In this document: positions 34,399 through 46,866 of the stretch, piece after piece
Numbering within the stretch: position 1 is the first letter of the stretch
How the letters are laid out: the number at the start of each line of letters is the position of its first letter
From: Silene conica
Lineage: Eukaryota; Streptophyta; Magnoliopsida; Caryophyllales; Caryophyllaceae
Direction: 5' to 3'
DNA length: 64,000 nucleotides
Assembly: GCA_029255685.2 (NCBI GenBank)
Contig: CM055313.2
Coordinates: 48,130,079-48,194,078, forward strand
The notes under the pieces: model-generated
Told to the model about the DNA's origin: nothing
The model's database searches: none
Seen by the model: the letters and a program-made list of their open reading frames with translations, nothing else
Program-made: the position numbers and the translations under genes

Positions 34399-36060
34399 AC
34401 CCATGGTGCAAACAAGATTTTCACCACGCTCACTAACGAATTCTCAAAAGCTCCGAGAATCGTTTCTTATGAGCATACCTGTCGCTTCTTTGAGGCGAAA
34501 CTCCAGAAGGGCCAAGCTGTTAGCCCACATATTCTCAACATGATTGAGAATATCGAGAAACTGGAGGCCCTAAACTGCAAGATCAGTGAGAAAATAATCG
34601 TTGATCGAATGCTTCATTCGCTTCATGATGGGTTCGCCCTCTTTAGGGCTAACTATTACATGAATGACATGAAGAAGACTCCTCATGAGCTCCACTCCCT
34701 TCTCGTACAGACCGAGAAGGATCTGAAATTAAGTGGGAGCGTGAAGCAGGATGTTCTCATGATCTCCAGTAAGGGTAAGGGTAAGGGAAAAGCTAAAGCT
34801 CAGGGCGACCTAACAGTAGGCAAGCCCAAGTTTAAGAAATCAGGATTTACTAAGAGTGGGCCAGGTGAGTCGAGAAACTCACAGGGCAAGACAAAAAGCA
34901 ATGATACTAGTATTAAATGTCACCATTGCCACAAGACTGGGCATTGGAGGCGCTCATGCCCCGTGTATCGTGAGGACATTAAGGCAGGCCGCGTTACTCC
35001 TGTTGGTATGTCTTCTTCTTCTTCTATTCACATGATTGAGATTAACCATGCAAGTTACGTAACTTGGGTACTAGATACTCGTTGTGGTTCTCATCTATGT
35101 AATCATGTGCAGGGCCTCCAAAACCAAGAACCTCTCATCAAGGGTGAGGTTGACCAGCGTGTCGGGAATGTAGCACGTGTGGCTGTAGTCTCGAGGGGAA
35201 CATACGTGATCCAGCTTCCAAGTGGATTCGAGTTATCTTTATATAACTGTTATTATGTTCCTTGTTTGTCCAAAAACATTATTTCAGTTTCTGCGCTTGA
35301 CAAACTTGGTGTTTCATTTGTAATAGGAAATAATAGTTGTATTTTCTCATTACACAATATGATTTATGGCAAGGCAGTTTCCATGAATGGAATTTATGTT
35401 TTAGATCAAACCACTGAAATATTACATGTGAATAATAAGAGATTAAAGGTAGGTGACAAAGATCAAACTTATCTATGGCATTGTCGTATGAGACACATAA
35501 ATGAGAAACGCGTAAAACAACTCATACAGAATGAAGCTATCTCGGCCTTTGATTTCGAATCATATGGCACGTGTGAATCATGTCTCATCGGTAAGTTGAC
35601 TCGTATTTCCTTCAAAGGTGTTGGAATGCGCGCTGCCGACCTATTAGGACTCATAATACATACGGACGTATGTGGCCCTATGTCGATCAACGCACGAGAA
35701 GGCTATAGGTATTTCATCACTTTCACGGATGATTTGAGTAGATATGGATATGTCTACTTAATGAAGCACAAAAGTGAATCCTTTGACAAGTTCAAAGAAT
35801 ACCAGAATAGGGTACAGAACCAGCTGGGTAGAAAGATTAAAGCACTACGTTCGGATCGTGGTGGTGAGTATCTTTCACACGAGTTTGATCAACACCTTAA
35901 AGACCGTGGCATCGTGCTACAGTTGACTCCACCTGGAACACCACAATTAAATGGTGTGTCCGAACGGAAAAATCGAACTCTACTCGATATGGTTCGATCC
36001 ATGATGAGTCACACCGTTGTGCCTGATTCATTGTGGGGCTATGGTCTTTTGTCGGCCGCT
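34399..36060 (+). pseudogene. gag-pol: ANG-0 gag-pol, middle fragment
   Basis: Continues the ANG-0 Gag after the ANG-1 insertion (ITHGANKIF), through knuckle CHHCHKTGHWRRSC, protease, GAG-pre-integrase and most of the integrase core (HTDVCGPM, SDRGGEY, NGVSERKNRTLL). The frame is open to the break at 36060, but the protease motif is DTRC instead of DTGC, so the catalytic triplet is changed. One extra codon lies in LGLIIHTD. The segment ends abruptly at the junction with inverted ANG-2, where a TAG is created by chance. Confidence 0.88.
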
Positions 36061-37618
36061 TAGGTCGGCAGCGCGCATTCCAACACCTTTGAAGGAAATA
36101 CGAGTCATCTTGCCGATGAGACATGATTCACACGTGCCATATGATTCGAAATCAAAGGGCGAGATAGCTCCATTCTGTTTGAGCTGTTTTACGCGTTTCT
36201 CATTTATGTGTCCCATACGACAATGCCATAGGTAAGTTTGATCTTTGTCACCTACCTTTAATCTCTTGTTATTCACATGTAATATCTCGGTAGTTTGATC
36301 TAAAACATAAATTCCATTCATGGAAACTGCCTTGCCATAAATCATATTGTGTAAGGAGAAAATACAGCTATTATTCTCTATTACAAATGAAAAGCCGAGT
36401 TTGTCAAGCGCAGAAACTGAAATAATGTAATTGGATAAACTAGGAACATAATAACAGTTATATAAAAATAACTCGAATCCACTTGGAAGCTGGATCACGT
36501 ATGTTCCCTTCGAGACTGCAGCCACCCGTGCTCCATTCCCGACACGCAGGTCCACCTCACCCTTGATTAGGGGTTCTTGGTTTCGGAGGCCATGCACATG
36601 ATTACATAGATGAGAACCACAACCAGTATCAAGTACCCAAGTTCCACAACTTGCGTGGTTAATCTCAATCATGTGAATAAAAGAAGAAGAAGACATACCA
36701 ACAGGAGTAACACGGCCTGCCTTAATGTCCTCGCGATACACGGGGCATGAGCGCCTTCAATGCCCAGTCTTGTGGCAATGGTGACATTCCATGCTAGTAT
36801 CCTTGCTCTTTGTTTTGCCCTGTGAGTTGCTTGACTCACCTGGCCCACTCTTAGTAAATCCTGACTTCTTAAACTTGGGCTTGCCTACTGTTAGGTCGCC
36901 CTGAGCTTTAGCTTTACCCATACCCTTACCCTTACTGGAGATCATGAGAACATCTTGCTTCACGCTCCCACTTAATTTCAGATCCTTCTCGGTCTGTACG
37001 AGAAGGGAGTGGAGCTCATGAGGAGTCTTCTTCATGTCATTCATGTAATAGTTGGCCCTAAAGAGGGCGAACCCATCATGAAATGAATGAAGCATTCGAT
37101 CAACGATTATGTTCTCACTGATCTTGCAGTTTAGGGCCTCCAGTTTCTCGATATTCTCAATCATGTGAAGAATATGTGGGCTAACAGCTTGGCCCTTCTG
37201 GAGTTTCGCCTCAAAGAAGCGACAGGTATGCTCTAAGAAACGATTCTCGGAGCGTTTGAGAATTCGTTAGTGAGCGTGGTGAAAATCTTGTTTGCACCAT
37301 GGGTTATGAAGCGTCTTTGCAAATTGGATTCCATTGCATAGATGAGTACGTTCTTTATCGCACCCGCTTCCATGACGAAGTCGCTATGAGCGCGAACTTC
37401 GTTAGCTCTAGCTCCAGTTCCTGGGTGTGGCGGAATGGGCTCAGTTAAGTACTTGAGCTTTCCGTCAGCAATGGCAGCATTCCGTAGTGCTGCCTCCCAG
37501 TCAGAGAAGTTTGACCCATCATTCCTCAGTCTAGTTGACTGATTCATGGAGTCCATGAAGGCCTTTAGCCAGGATTCACGTGCTAGCTTGGCACTTGGCA
37601 TTGGTCTTCACCAGCCAT
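36061..37618 (-). pseudogene. gag-pol: ANG-2 gag-pol remnant
   Basis: Homologous to ANG-1 gag through GAG-pre-integrase. Damage seen: a 1-bp deletion a few codons after the ATG at 37618 (CCC to CC before MPSAKLARESW), a 1-bp deletion that turns TCT TAT GAG into TCT TAG near 37233, and TGG to TGA in the zinc knuckle (GHW becomes GH-stop, 36757-36759). Protease DTGC and GAG-pre-integrase (WHCRMGH, CESCLIGK) are still readable. The sequence runs out at MRAADL before the first integrase Asp. Confidence 0.88.
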
Positions 37619-39446
37619 TTTAGTTATACAGCAGTTTTAATGAACGTGTTCTACACTGAAAAAGAAGATGAAACAAAACCATATAAGCAACTTATTGTTG
37701 TGATTTAAGTCTATATTAAATTTAATTTAAACTCGTAGACTCATGCATTTATATAATTGATCTCCCTCAAGAATTATATAAATGATCCCAAGACTCAATT
37801 TCCGTATATTGATAAGCCCACAGTTTGGCTAATTCCACCGTTGGAACTCTTGGTCGATAGATTTCTGTATATCCTATCTATTAGTCCATCTCAGTCACTA
37901 GATAGTATCGAGTGACCATGATGTTGAGATAAAATAAATCATCTGTTCCCACTTACCCGACGTAGAAGGGGTCATATTATGCCTACCGACGAAGAAGGGA
38001 TTCATGGGAGGCTGATTTATAAAGACTAGTCTCAATTTTTGGTTATACGAGGAAGACCCCATCAACTTTTATTTATTCATATTAAGTGAACTAATATCTA
38101 GCATATGTGTGAATGAATTAAATAAAGTGATGGCTTTGCAATTGACATGTGACATCTGTATTGTCACAGAAAACTAACGCGTAACCTCTACATGAGTCAG
38201 TTTTCAGGCATGATATAGGTGGTTTGGTTTTAGGCGGAATATGATGCAAGCTATTATCGATGAAAGCATAAAGTGAAAGCAATAAACGTACATAAAAAGT
38301 CCTAGTGTGGCCTATCCTACCAAAATAAACATAAAACAACTTGGAATCCACCGTTGGACCCTAGAAGCTTGTCTTGATGTTCCATCTTGGTCCTTGCAGC
38401 GGGAGTGAGCATCCGGTCTCCGTCTTTGGTCTTCACAAAATTACTAATTTAAATTACAATAGTAGTCCTAGATACATTCTAATTTAAATACAAAAGTAAT
38501 TACATGGCAAAAACCCAAAACGGAGATTCAAGATCTCAAAATTACAAGCAAGATCGTGTCCCATCATTACGGTGACACAATCTTCTAAGGCCACACTAAG
38601 TTACAACTGTTTGCAAAATTAAATACGTTATTGAAAGCATTCATTAGGCATTCAACAAGACGATAAATAAAATGCATCAACTAAATTAAAAATTCATACA
38701 TGACATAATACTGTTATTATGATTAACAAATTTTACTAAACCACCTTTTAGGATTAAAATTATGTGATTATACCGTTTTAACCACTTTAATTTTAATAAG
38801 TTAATAATCCTATTATTTTAAACCGTTTTAAAATAATATGTATCAAACGAGGGTGAACCGTTTCACAAAATTAATAATATACTATTTCCGTATATAGTAT
38901 ACTACTAAAGGCCATGTGAGAATAAAACATATTATTTTCGGAAAAAAAAATAAAAACGAGTCTGTTACAGGGGGGAGGTCGACCGACCTAAACATGTGGT
39001 CGACCGACCTCCAGCCGAAAAACGGAAACTTTCTGCAACAGTAAAATCGGTCGACCGACCTATCAATTAGGTCGACCGACCAACAGGCAGTAAAAAACGA
39101 ATTTCAGAAAACGCAAAACGCTGCACTTTTTGAAATTAAAACAAGTTTTTACCTTTTAAACTATGATTAAAACAAGTAAATCAAAATTAACATCAACAAG
39201 GGTTCACATATTGTCAAGAATATCGATTAATTAACAATATGTAAACAGGAATTGAAAATCAAGATCGAAACCTCACAAAGGAAACTGTTTTTTTTTTTAA
39301 AAAAACAAAAAACAGAAAACTCACACAGGGGCGGTCGACCGACCGCTATAACTGGTCGACCGACCGACACAGCGACAGAAACGAGATTTTTCAAAAACTT
39401 TTAAATAAACTTATGAAAAACACAAAAGTAAAATTTTCATGGCCTG
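37619..39446 (-). other. ANG-2 leader with predicted intron 37656-37956
   Basis: Collinear with 26652-28508 of ANG-1. The donor GTCGG|GTAAGTGGG (GT at 37956-37955) and the acceptor TTTTTCAG (37656) are conserved. The rest is AT-rich leader. Confidence 0.75.
38977..39365 (-). repeat. Three paired GGTCGACCGACC modules in the ANG-2 leader
   Basis: Pairs start at 38977/38998, 39049/39070 and 39333/39354, each exactly 21 nt apart with unrelated 9-nt spacers. The 12-mers are conserved whereas surrounding leader has indels relative to ANG-1, and ANG-1 has one more pair. Confidence 0.85.
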
Positions 39447-39458
39447 GCTCTAATACCA
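39447..39458 (-). other. Primer-binding site of ANG-2, one mismatch
   Basis: In element sense TGGTATTAGAGC; the canonical base C at position 7 is T, consistent with decay. Confidence 0.85.
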
Positions 39459-39460
39459 CT

Positions 39461-40461
39461 TGTGGGGAATAAAGCATGTATTCACCCTAAACTTGCAGGA
39501 TTATAATGAAAAATACAGTTGTGTTTATAGTCATAAGATTAAAAAAGGATAAGAAAAGAAGTACAACCTTTAGTCCTTGTCCGAAAGGCCTAAGAACAGG
39601 AATTAACACAAATTCCCTCCTATAACTTGCACCCAAGACTTAGAATGAGACGTGGCCGCGTGTGCTAGAAATCCTCTCCAACTGCCTTGCAATATTGGGA
39701 GAGCTATTTAGGTTTTAGATGTGAGATCTGAGGTTTTGGGAGAAGAAAGCTCTCAAAACCCTAATTTTCCTTGAGATTTGTTTAAACAGTGAAACAAGAG
39801 TCCCTGACATAAGGAGAGTCCTCCTCCTTATGTAGCTCTTTTGGCCGAAATTTCCAATAGGGTAGGAGTGGGCTTTCCACTCTTACCTTATTCTAATTTG
39901 TGATTCGACCCATTTAGCTAAACTTTATTCGCGGGTTTTGTTTATAAATCGTATGCATGTTATCAGATATTAATGCAGTCGATGTATTAATAATGGTCTG
40001 ATAAAATTACGATATTGTATAATTACCCAAATTAATATAACTGTTTATATTAATACGCGAATACAATATTTAATTAAATATAACCGTTTATATTTAATTT
40101 TACGAATTAATCATGCAATCCGTATTAGCTAAAATTATTTAATCCGTATTAAATAATAATCTCAACATCTTATTGACTAATTTAATAGTCAATACCTCTG
40201 ACTAACTGTTTAGTCATATCCGGCATAAATGTGATTGTATTTTCATACCTTCACATCTCTCAAACGTGTCCTATAGGTATGACGTATAGGGACCAGTTGA
40301 TCACCGCCATCCGTATGACAATAACGTCAAACTTATCTAGAAAGCCAACCGTTATTGATAAACGTGGATCAACTGGTAATAATACAAAAGTATGCCCTTG
40401 TGATCCTTAAAAAGATTTAATAAGTCATTGTACTTAACTGTCAAGGACACCAGCCCCAACA
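39461..40461 (-). repeat. ANG-2 5' LTR (about 1001 bp, short type)
   Basis: In element sense it starts TGTTGGGGCTGG and ends CCCCACA. It lacks the 67-74 bp extension that begins the ANG-0 and ANG-1 LTRs. Confidence 0.88.
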
Positions 40462-41494
40462 GTCTCTATATCAAGTCGAGTGGGAGCAAGATTGTATTCC
40501 TAGTACTGTATGTCGACGACATACTCTTGATTGGGAATGACATACCCCTCTTATCTTCGGTTAAAGCATGGTTGAAAACCATTTCCAGATGAAAGATCTG
40601 GGAGAGGAACAAAGAATTTTGGGCATCCGTATCTACAGGGATAGATCACGACGGATGTTGTCTCTCAGTCAGGAGTCTTACATAGATAAGATTCTAGAGA
40701 GATACAGCATGACGAACTCCAAGATAGGGTTCCTTCCTATGACTACTGGGCTTCACTTGAGCAAACCTCAAGGAGCTAAGACATTGGAAGGAAAGGAGCG
40801 CATGAGTTGGATTCCTTATGCTTCGGCAATAGGATCGATCATGTATGCCAAGATATGCACATGTGCAGACGTTGCATATGCATTGAGTATGACAAGTCGA
40901 TTCCAAGCTCATCCAGGTGAACAACACTGGATGGCCGTGAAAAACATTCTTAAGCAACTACGGAGGACTAAAGATTGGGGATTGACTTACGGAGGCGACT
41001 CGACGCTCTGCGCCACGGGTTACGCAGATGCTAGCTTCCAAACGGATCGAGACGACTCGAAATCTCAGTCTGGATTCGTTTTTACTCTTAATGGCGCTGC
41101 TGTCAGCTGGAAAAGTTCTAAACAGAGTGTTACAGCAGATTCTACGACTAAGTCCGAGTACTATGCCGCCTCGGAAGCAGCTAAGGAAGCAATATGGATG
41201 CGTCAATTCTTACAAGGACTCTTAGTAGTGTCTAGTTCGAATGACCCAATCACCGTTTATTGTGACAATAAAGGTGCCATCTTCCAAGCTAAGGAGCATA
41301 AATCTAGCAACAAGGCTAGACATGTACAACGGAAAGCTCATCTAATAAGAGATTACGTGGAGCAAAAGGAGATATTTATTGATAAGATAGCTACGGATGA
41401 CAACATAGCTGATCCTCTCACTAAAGCATTACCATGTGATAAGCACGAAGGGCACATTGATTCCATGGGAATTAGATGTGTTCCTAAGTTGTAG
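40462..41494 (+). pseudogene. pol: ANG-0 pol, RT end and RNase H
   Basis: Resumes ANG-0 at the codon equivalent to ANG-1 31507. It carries LVLYVDDILLIGND, then a 1-bp deletion near 40572 (AAAAACC to AAAACC) shifts the frame; from 40568 the frame is open through RNase H to 41494. RNase H motifs ATGYADASF and YCDNKGAI are present, but STTESEY reads STTKSEY, affecting a conserved acidic position. It cannot give active enzyme. Confidence 0.88.
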
Positions 41495-42282
41495 AAATCT
41501 TTTATGAATTCTTGTAATAATTCATTTTCTCGTGTACTCTATTCAACCTCATTGTTATGATATATAATGTTTTGTTTTTCATGTGGAATTGTACGCCAAT
41601 TTTGAACACCACAAAGTGAACTGAATTACATTACATCGTTTTAGTCCTTGATTACCCACTTGAGCTGATAACTCAGGTAATCATTTTGTGACGTTGGTTG
41701 ATGGTGGGTTCAACGAGCCATAACTCAATCGGATGACTGACCAATCACAAAGGCGAGTTATACGGATATCTCGTAGGACACCCCGTGACAACGTTATGGA
41801 GTCCTAAATGTTTTATAACATTGGGTGCCAGGTCGTGGATAGGACCTCCATAGTGTTCCTTAGAGTCGAGTCTTTTGACTTTCAACTGTCTCTTGAGATT
41901 AAGGCAGATTTTGGGTAACTTTGGTTTCTTTCCCACGGTCATCGTAACAGGGGCCAAGAGGATTTTTTCTGGGTTATTTCATGCTGCGCGATATCGGCAG
42001 GATTCGAGTTGAGGGAAATATCCAAACCCTTATCAGGATTTTATCATTTCTCAGGGCCACTCGAGGAGTAGTAACTGAAATGCATGGCCATGCTCGAATA
42101 CAGATTCGTTTTATCAGTTAAGTTACTCTCTAGTCGGGGAAACCACTCTTGATACAGATCGCTTGTGAGATACGACCTTTGCGAATGCGGATTCGCAAAT
42201 TGTCTTACATTGAGTGGGAGAAATTTTAAAAGGATATGAGAATCGGTTATCGCACCTACACTTGTACGGACAAGTGGGAGTT
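41495..42282 (+). other. ANG-0 3' non-coding region and PPT
   Basis: Collinear with 32541-33327. The PPT AAGTGGGAGTT lies immediately before 42283. Confidence 0.8.
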
Positions 42283-43339
42283 TGTTGGAGCTTGTGTCCT
42301 CCACATGTAGTATGATAACGTCATTGCACATACCCTTGTAGTGGGAGATTGTTGGGGCTGGTGTCCTTGACAATTAAGTACAATGACTTATTAAATCTCT
42401 TTAAGGATCACAAGGGCATACTTCAGTATTATTATCAGTTGATCCACGTTTATCAATAACGGTTGGCTTGCTAGATAAGTTTGACGTTATTGTCATATGG
42501 ATGGCGGTGATCAACTGGTCCCTATACGTCACACCTATAGGACACGTTTGAGAGATGTGAAGGTATGAAAATACAGTCACATTTATGCCGAATACAACTA
42601 AACAGTTAGTCAGAGGTATTAACTATTAAATTAGTCAATAAGATGTTGAGATTATTATTTAATACGGATTAAATAATTTTAGCTAATACGGATTACATGA
42701 TTAATTCGTAAATTAAATATAAACGGTTATATTTAATTAAATATTTTATTCGCGTATTAATATAAACAGTTATATTAATTTGGGTAATTATACAATATCG
42801 TAATTTTATCAGACCATTATTAATACATCGACTGCATTAATATCTGATAACACGTGTGCGATTTATAAATAAAACCCGCGAATAATATTTAGCAAATCGG
42901 GTCGAGTCACGTAAAGGAATAAGGTAAGAGTGGAAAGCCCACTCCTACCCAAGACCCCATTCGGCCGACCCATAAGGTTACAAAAGGAGAGTTTTTCTCC
43001 TTTTGTCAATCACTGGTTAATTGATAATCTCTAGAATTAGGGTTTTGAGAACATTATTTTCCCAAAACTCAGATCTCACATCAAAAACCTCACAAAAGCT
43101 CTCCCCATATTGCAAGGCAATTGGAGAGTATTTCTAGCACACGCGGCAACATCTCATTCAAGTCTTGAGTGCAAGTTATAGGAGGGAATTTACTTTAATT
43201 CCTGTTCTTAGGCCTATTCAAGCAAGGACCCAAGGTTGTATTCCTTTTCATGTTTTTATTAACTTATGACAATAATCTCAACTGTAAAATTCGTTATAAT
43301 CCTTCATGTTTAGGGCGAATACATGCTATATTCCCCACA
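42283..43339 (+). repeat. ANG-0 3' LTR (1057 bp, long type)
   Basis: Starts TGTTGGAG and ends CCCCACA; the second start TGTTGGGG is at 42350. It is clearly older than the ANG-1 LTRs, with many substitutions and small indels. 43340-43344 (AGATA) would be the right TSD; the left is outside the window. Confidence 0.88.
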
Positions 43340-43840
43340 AGATATACCTGTGTTGCGGTTTGTTATCTATTTGCATGAGTATGTTACGAAGAGCTATTGA
43401 TGGAGTACTTCACATGATTGTTTATGTTGGAGTATGATGCTTGTATCCATATGTTTCTGTGTTGTATGACAATAGGTGGCTATGAGAGCTGTAGTTACTC
43501 CCCACTGACTGTGGCGCACATGTTATATGTGTGTAGGTACTTGATGCTGTTTTTAGAGGGTTACTTTGAGGTTAGCGAGCGATGATCCAATTATCGATGA
43601 CTTACCTTTATCGTGTAGCTAGACCTTAGTCTTATGATTTCTGTACTTTGTGCCTGTAGGAATGCTATCCCGGGCTGCTTTTGTATTGTACTTAAATACT
43701 TATTTATGTTTATATCTTCCACATGTTTAGTATTGTTAAAGCACCTCGCATGTTTTATTTAATTCGTCAAAAGTTTTAAATCCATGCATTTTTCATGCAT
43801 TTGGTGTGTTTACATTTCCGCTGCCGCGAGGGGTTTTACA
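43340..43840 (+). repeat. GYP-D 5' LTR, end part
   Basis: Ends in GAGGGGTTTTACA directly before the PBS. The start of this LTR lies left of ANG-0, outside the window. Confidence 0.75.
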
Positions 43841-43842
43841 GT

Positions 43843-43854
43843 TGGTATCAGAGC
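43843..43854 (+). other. Primer-binding site, initiator-Met tRNA (GYP-D)
   Basis: TGGTATCAGAGC, two bases after the LTR end. Confidence 0.9.
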
Positions 43855-44005
43855 GTTATCGCTCCCGACGCACTCATGTAATTCCCAAACTTAACTTGAC
43901 CAATAACTTGAATAATGAATTAGAGATTTGGGTAGACTTAAGGACAAGTGGTAGAATGTTTGTGCTTGTTAATTGTTAGGGTAACACCGTTTTCTCTTTT
44001 GAAGA

Positions 44006-45211
44006 ATGGTGAGACCCTCAGCCGCAGAGAATACTATAATGCAAGCACTTCTGCAAGTCCTAGAGAACCAGAGGGTTCAGACTGAAGTTGTTCCTCCTCC
44101 TCCTCCGCCTGGTAACGATGCTAACAGACCCGGTGGCTTCCCCTTGATTGCCTCTCAGATGGCTAGGAGCCATGCTAAGACCTACGGCGGCGAAGTGGAT
44201 CCAGTCGCCTTATCAGAGTGGTTTAGAGATATGGAGAAGAACTTCTCCATGTATTCAGTTGTTAGGGAGGATAGGGTACGTTTAGCTGCTCACTTCCTGA
44301 CGCATGAGGCAGACCGTTGGTGGCTTCTTACAAGTCCAAGTTTCCTCCTTGATCTATTGTTTGATTGGGACATGTTCAAGGACAAGATAGAGACCCGCTT
44401 CTACCCTAAGGAGCTTCGTTCACAAAGATTGAAAGAGTTCATGGATCTCAAACAAGGAGACATGACAGTGCAAGAGTTCACGGACAAGTATAATCAGTTG
44501 GCTCACTTTGCTTCTCGGTTCGTAAGGGATGAACCCGAGAGAGTCTACTTCTACAAAGGGAAGTTAGGTCCCCGCATCGAGAGTATGGTCCGTAGAGATT
44601 CTACTTCTTTCGTGGAGGTGTATAACGATGCTATTTGGGCCGTGAATTCGATTAAGGCCATAGATGTTGAGGCTAGGGCTTCTTCTACTCCCAATTCCCC
44701 TCAGGCTCGCTCCCATGGGAAGAGACCCTTTGACCCTTCATCTGTTTCTCCAGAGGTTCCGTGTGAAAAGTTTAAGAGATTTGGTTCCTCCAAAGCCAAG
44801 GATCCTATGCCTGCACCCGACCCTTCCCTTGAGTGATTCAAGTGTCGCAAAGCCCTGCACCCTGGTGTTAACGGCAACGGTGATGCTTACCAATGCTACA
44901 CTTGCAAGAAGCCTGGGCATCGCTTCTTCGAGTTCCCGGAGTGGAAGACTGCTGTTCGGAGGACTGCCACTACTGCTGGTGCTGTTCGAAAGCCGAAGAC
45001 CAAGGGTGTTGTGTTTGTGATAAGCCGTGCTGCGGCCGAGACTTGCCCTCAGTTGATCACTGGTATGTCTTCACCATTGAATTTTTCCTTCTATCTCTTG
45101 AAGACCCCAAGGTCTTATCCTTATTCTTCTTATGTACCCCCGTTCCTGAATTCTCTTTCATCGTACCTTGGAAACTACCCGCGTGGCTTCCTTGCCCGAC
45201 CCTACTTCTGA
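44006..45211 (+). pseudogene. gag: Ty3/gypsy Gag of GYP-D, interrupted at the zinc knuckle
   Basis: Open for 276 codons from ATG 44006. A proline run (residues 30-35) precedes a retrotrans_gag domain (about 52-215; blocks EWFRDMEKNF, EADRWW, FKDKIETRFYP, FMDLKQGDMTVQEF). A TGA at 44834-44836 falls where the first knuckle Cys is expected, since FKC follows. The same frame then stays open to 45211 and contains a damaged knuckle (CYTCKKPGHRFFEF, last Cys replaced by Phe) and VVFVISRAAAETCPQLITG, which resembles the Gag-protease linker of plant gypsy elements. The protease itself is unrecognisable. Likely cytoplasmic capsid protein in its day; now dead. Confidence 0.8.
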
Positions 45212-46866
45212 AACTTATCTTTCCATGGCTCGTGTGAAGTAACTTGCTTTTAATGAACCCTGAGGAATTTCCTTAGGATAACCGCAAGCCGTGTTTTGGC
45301 ACATATTGTTGTTTGAGGAAAACCTATGAGGTATTGTGAGACATGTTTTGGTGACCCTAGTGTCTATATGTTTACCAATTGGAAGAGAGAGTGTGTGAAT
45401 GAAGGAATACTTATGTTGAGTGGTGTTTTATACATGACATTCTGTGGAACTTAGATATGAGAACACTATTGAAGCATAAGTATTTGTAGATTTGGATGTA
45501 CCATTTGAGAATTTAGAGTCTTGGGTGAATTTAGAGGAACGTGCTTTAGATAATGATGATGTCAAATAGATGAATGAGGTAGGTTAGTAATACTTAATCT
45601 TGAGGAGGCATTGGAATGTAGAGAGAACCATATGTTTGAGGAACGAGAGTTATTAGTGGCAGGGTGAGAATGTTGAGATATTTACAATTTGACTTGAGAA
45701 GTTGAGTGAGTGCTTGAACTTGAGTTATTTAGTGGATCTCAGCGTTTACTTAAAGAAGTACTTGATTAAACTGGATGATGCACCACTATTAGGTGGACAG
45801 TTTGGAATAACTTGTTGGGAAATGGAAGCTAGTTGACTTGATAATAATGTGGGAAGTAATATACAGTTGTCATTTGAGGAATCTTAGAATTTGAATATCC
45901 AAACCTTAGGGAATGATTCGAACTGGAATGATGGTAACTTGTGTATTTTGAGGAATCATGGCACAGTGTGATGCCTTGAAAGTATCTTAATGAGAGAGAT
46001 GATGTACGAGGGCTACTTGCGGACTTGAAAGTTGTGACGTTTGTAAGGTTTGCCACAAATGTTCACTTTAAGGTGGTAAGTTTGAACTTGAGGATGTCAG
46101 TTTATCCCTGAGAATTGAGTTTAGGAGTTCAGGACCGTTTGTGAAAGGTTGTATGAGGAACGATGTGATAAAAGCTCCATTATGGTTAGAGAAGTTTTGA
46201 GTTGTTGAGGAAAGGTTCTATCAAAACTGTAGTCAGAGTGCTTGATTTAGGAAGAGAGAGATGAAAACCTTGTGAGAATGTCGAGAAACCCGAGCCTGTG
46301 GAATCAATTGCTCGAAATCATAATCTCTCCCTTGCACTGATTCTCTTTCGTACTCCCGTAAATTCGCTAAGCTACCTTTCTTTCGGTCAATCGTAAACTT
46401 GTTGGATTTTTACAACTTTACTCTTCTGAGGATTTGGGAACAAAAGTGTATTTTCTAAAGGTTTTTGGTTAAAGGAAATGGATAATTTCCAACTTTGATG
46501 GATTTCAGTGATAACTTACGAGAAAACCTAGTTTTAAAGAGTCACTTATTTTGCAAATTGATTAATTTCAGCGTCGAATTGCTATTTTAACTCGTTATCG
46601 GAGACGTCTGATAACATATATTATGCTTATAGACACCGGATTAATCTAAATTTTGGGACTTGTCTCAGATTTGGAATGTCGGGCTCTTGAATGTACAACG
46701 AGAACCCCAACGCCCATTGACGAAGACTTGTGCCTTGGAAACTGTTTTCGAAATCTGTGAAAGACACTTAAGTTTCGAACATCAAGTTCAGTGAAAATTT
46801 GGATTTTTGACGTTGTCCTTGTAACTGCTTTCAAGTTTCGAGGACGAAACGTTTTGAAAGATCGGG
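45212..46866 (+). other. GYP-D interior, no coding region, ending in hairpin and weak PPT
   Basis: 1.65 kb, no pol similarity visible and no long ORF. Near the end the hairpin GTTTC/GAAAC with loop GAGGAC (46835-46850) and a degenerate purine-rich stretch precede the LTR, as in the LARD elements. Confidence 0.7.

Larger units (their letters stand above)
36061..40461 (-). mobile_element. ANG-2: inverted, 3'-truncated ANG element inside ANG-0
   Basis: On the minus strand it shows, in element order, 5' LTR (40461-39461), mutated PBS, leader with paired GGTCGACC boxes, predicted intron, gag, protease and GAG-pre-integrase. It stops at the start of the integrase (equivalent to ANG-1 30071). Its LTR end CCCCAACA is intact and abuts ANG-0 pol at 40462, as expected of a real integration. 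The other end is a deletion joint. It therefore most likely inserted in ANG-0 RT, then one deletion of about 5 kb took its 3' half with about 1 kb of ANG-0. Confidence 0.85.
24065..43339 (+). mobile_element. ANG-0: Ty1/copia (Angela/Tork-like) element, broken by nested insertions
   Basis: Autonomous-type element whose 5' LTR, PBS and first leader part lie left of TRG-B, outside the window. Own parts seen: leader 24065-25256, gag 25257-25571 and 34394 onward, pol to 36060, the RT end and RNase H 40462-41494, 3' non-coding region 41495-42282, and 3' LTR 42283-43339. It carries ANG-1 in gag and ANG-2 in pol, and has lost about 1 kb corresponding to 30483-31506 of ANG-1. A gag nonsense codon, a DTG-to-DTR protease change and a frameshift in RT show it is dead. 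It sits in the 5' LTR of GYP-D. Confidence 0.85.
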
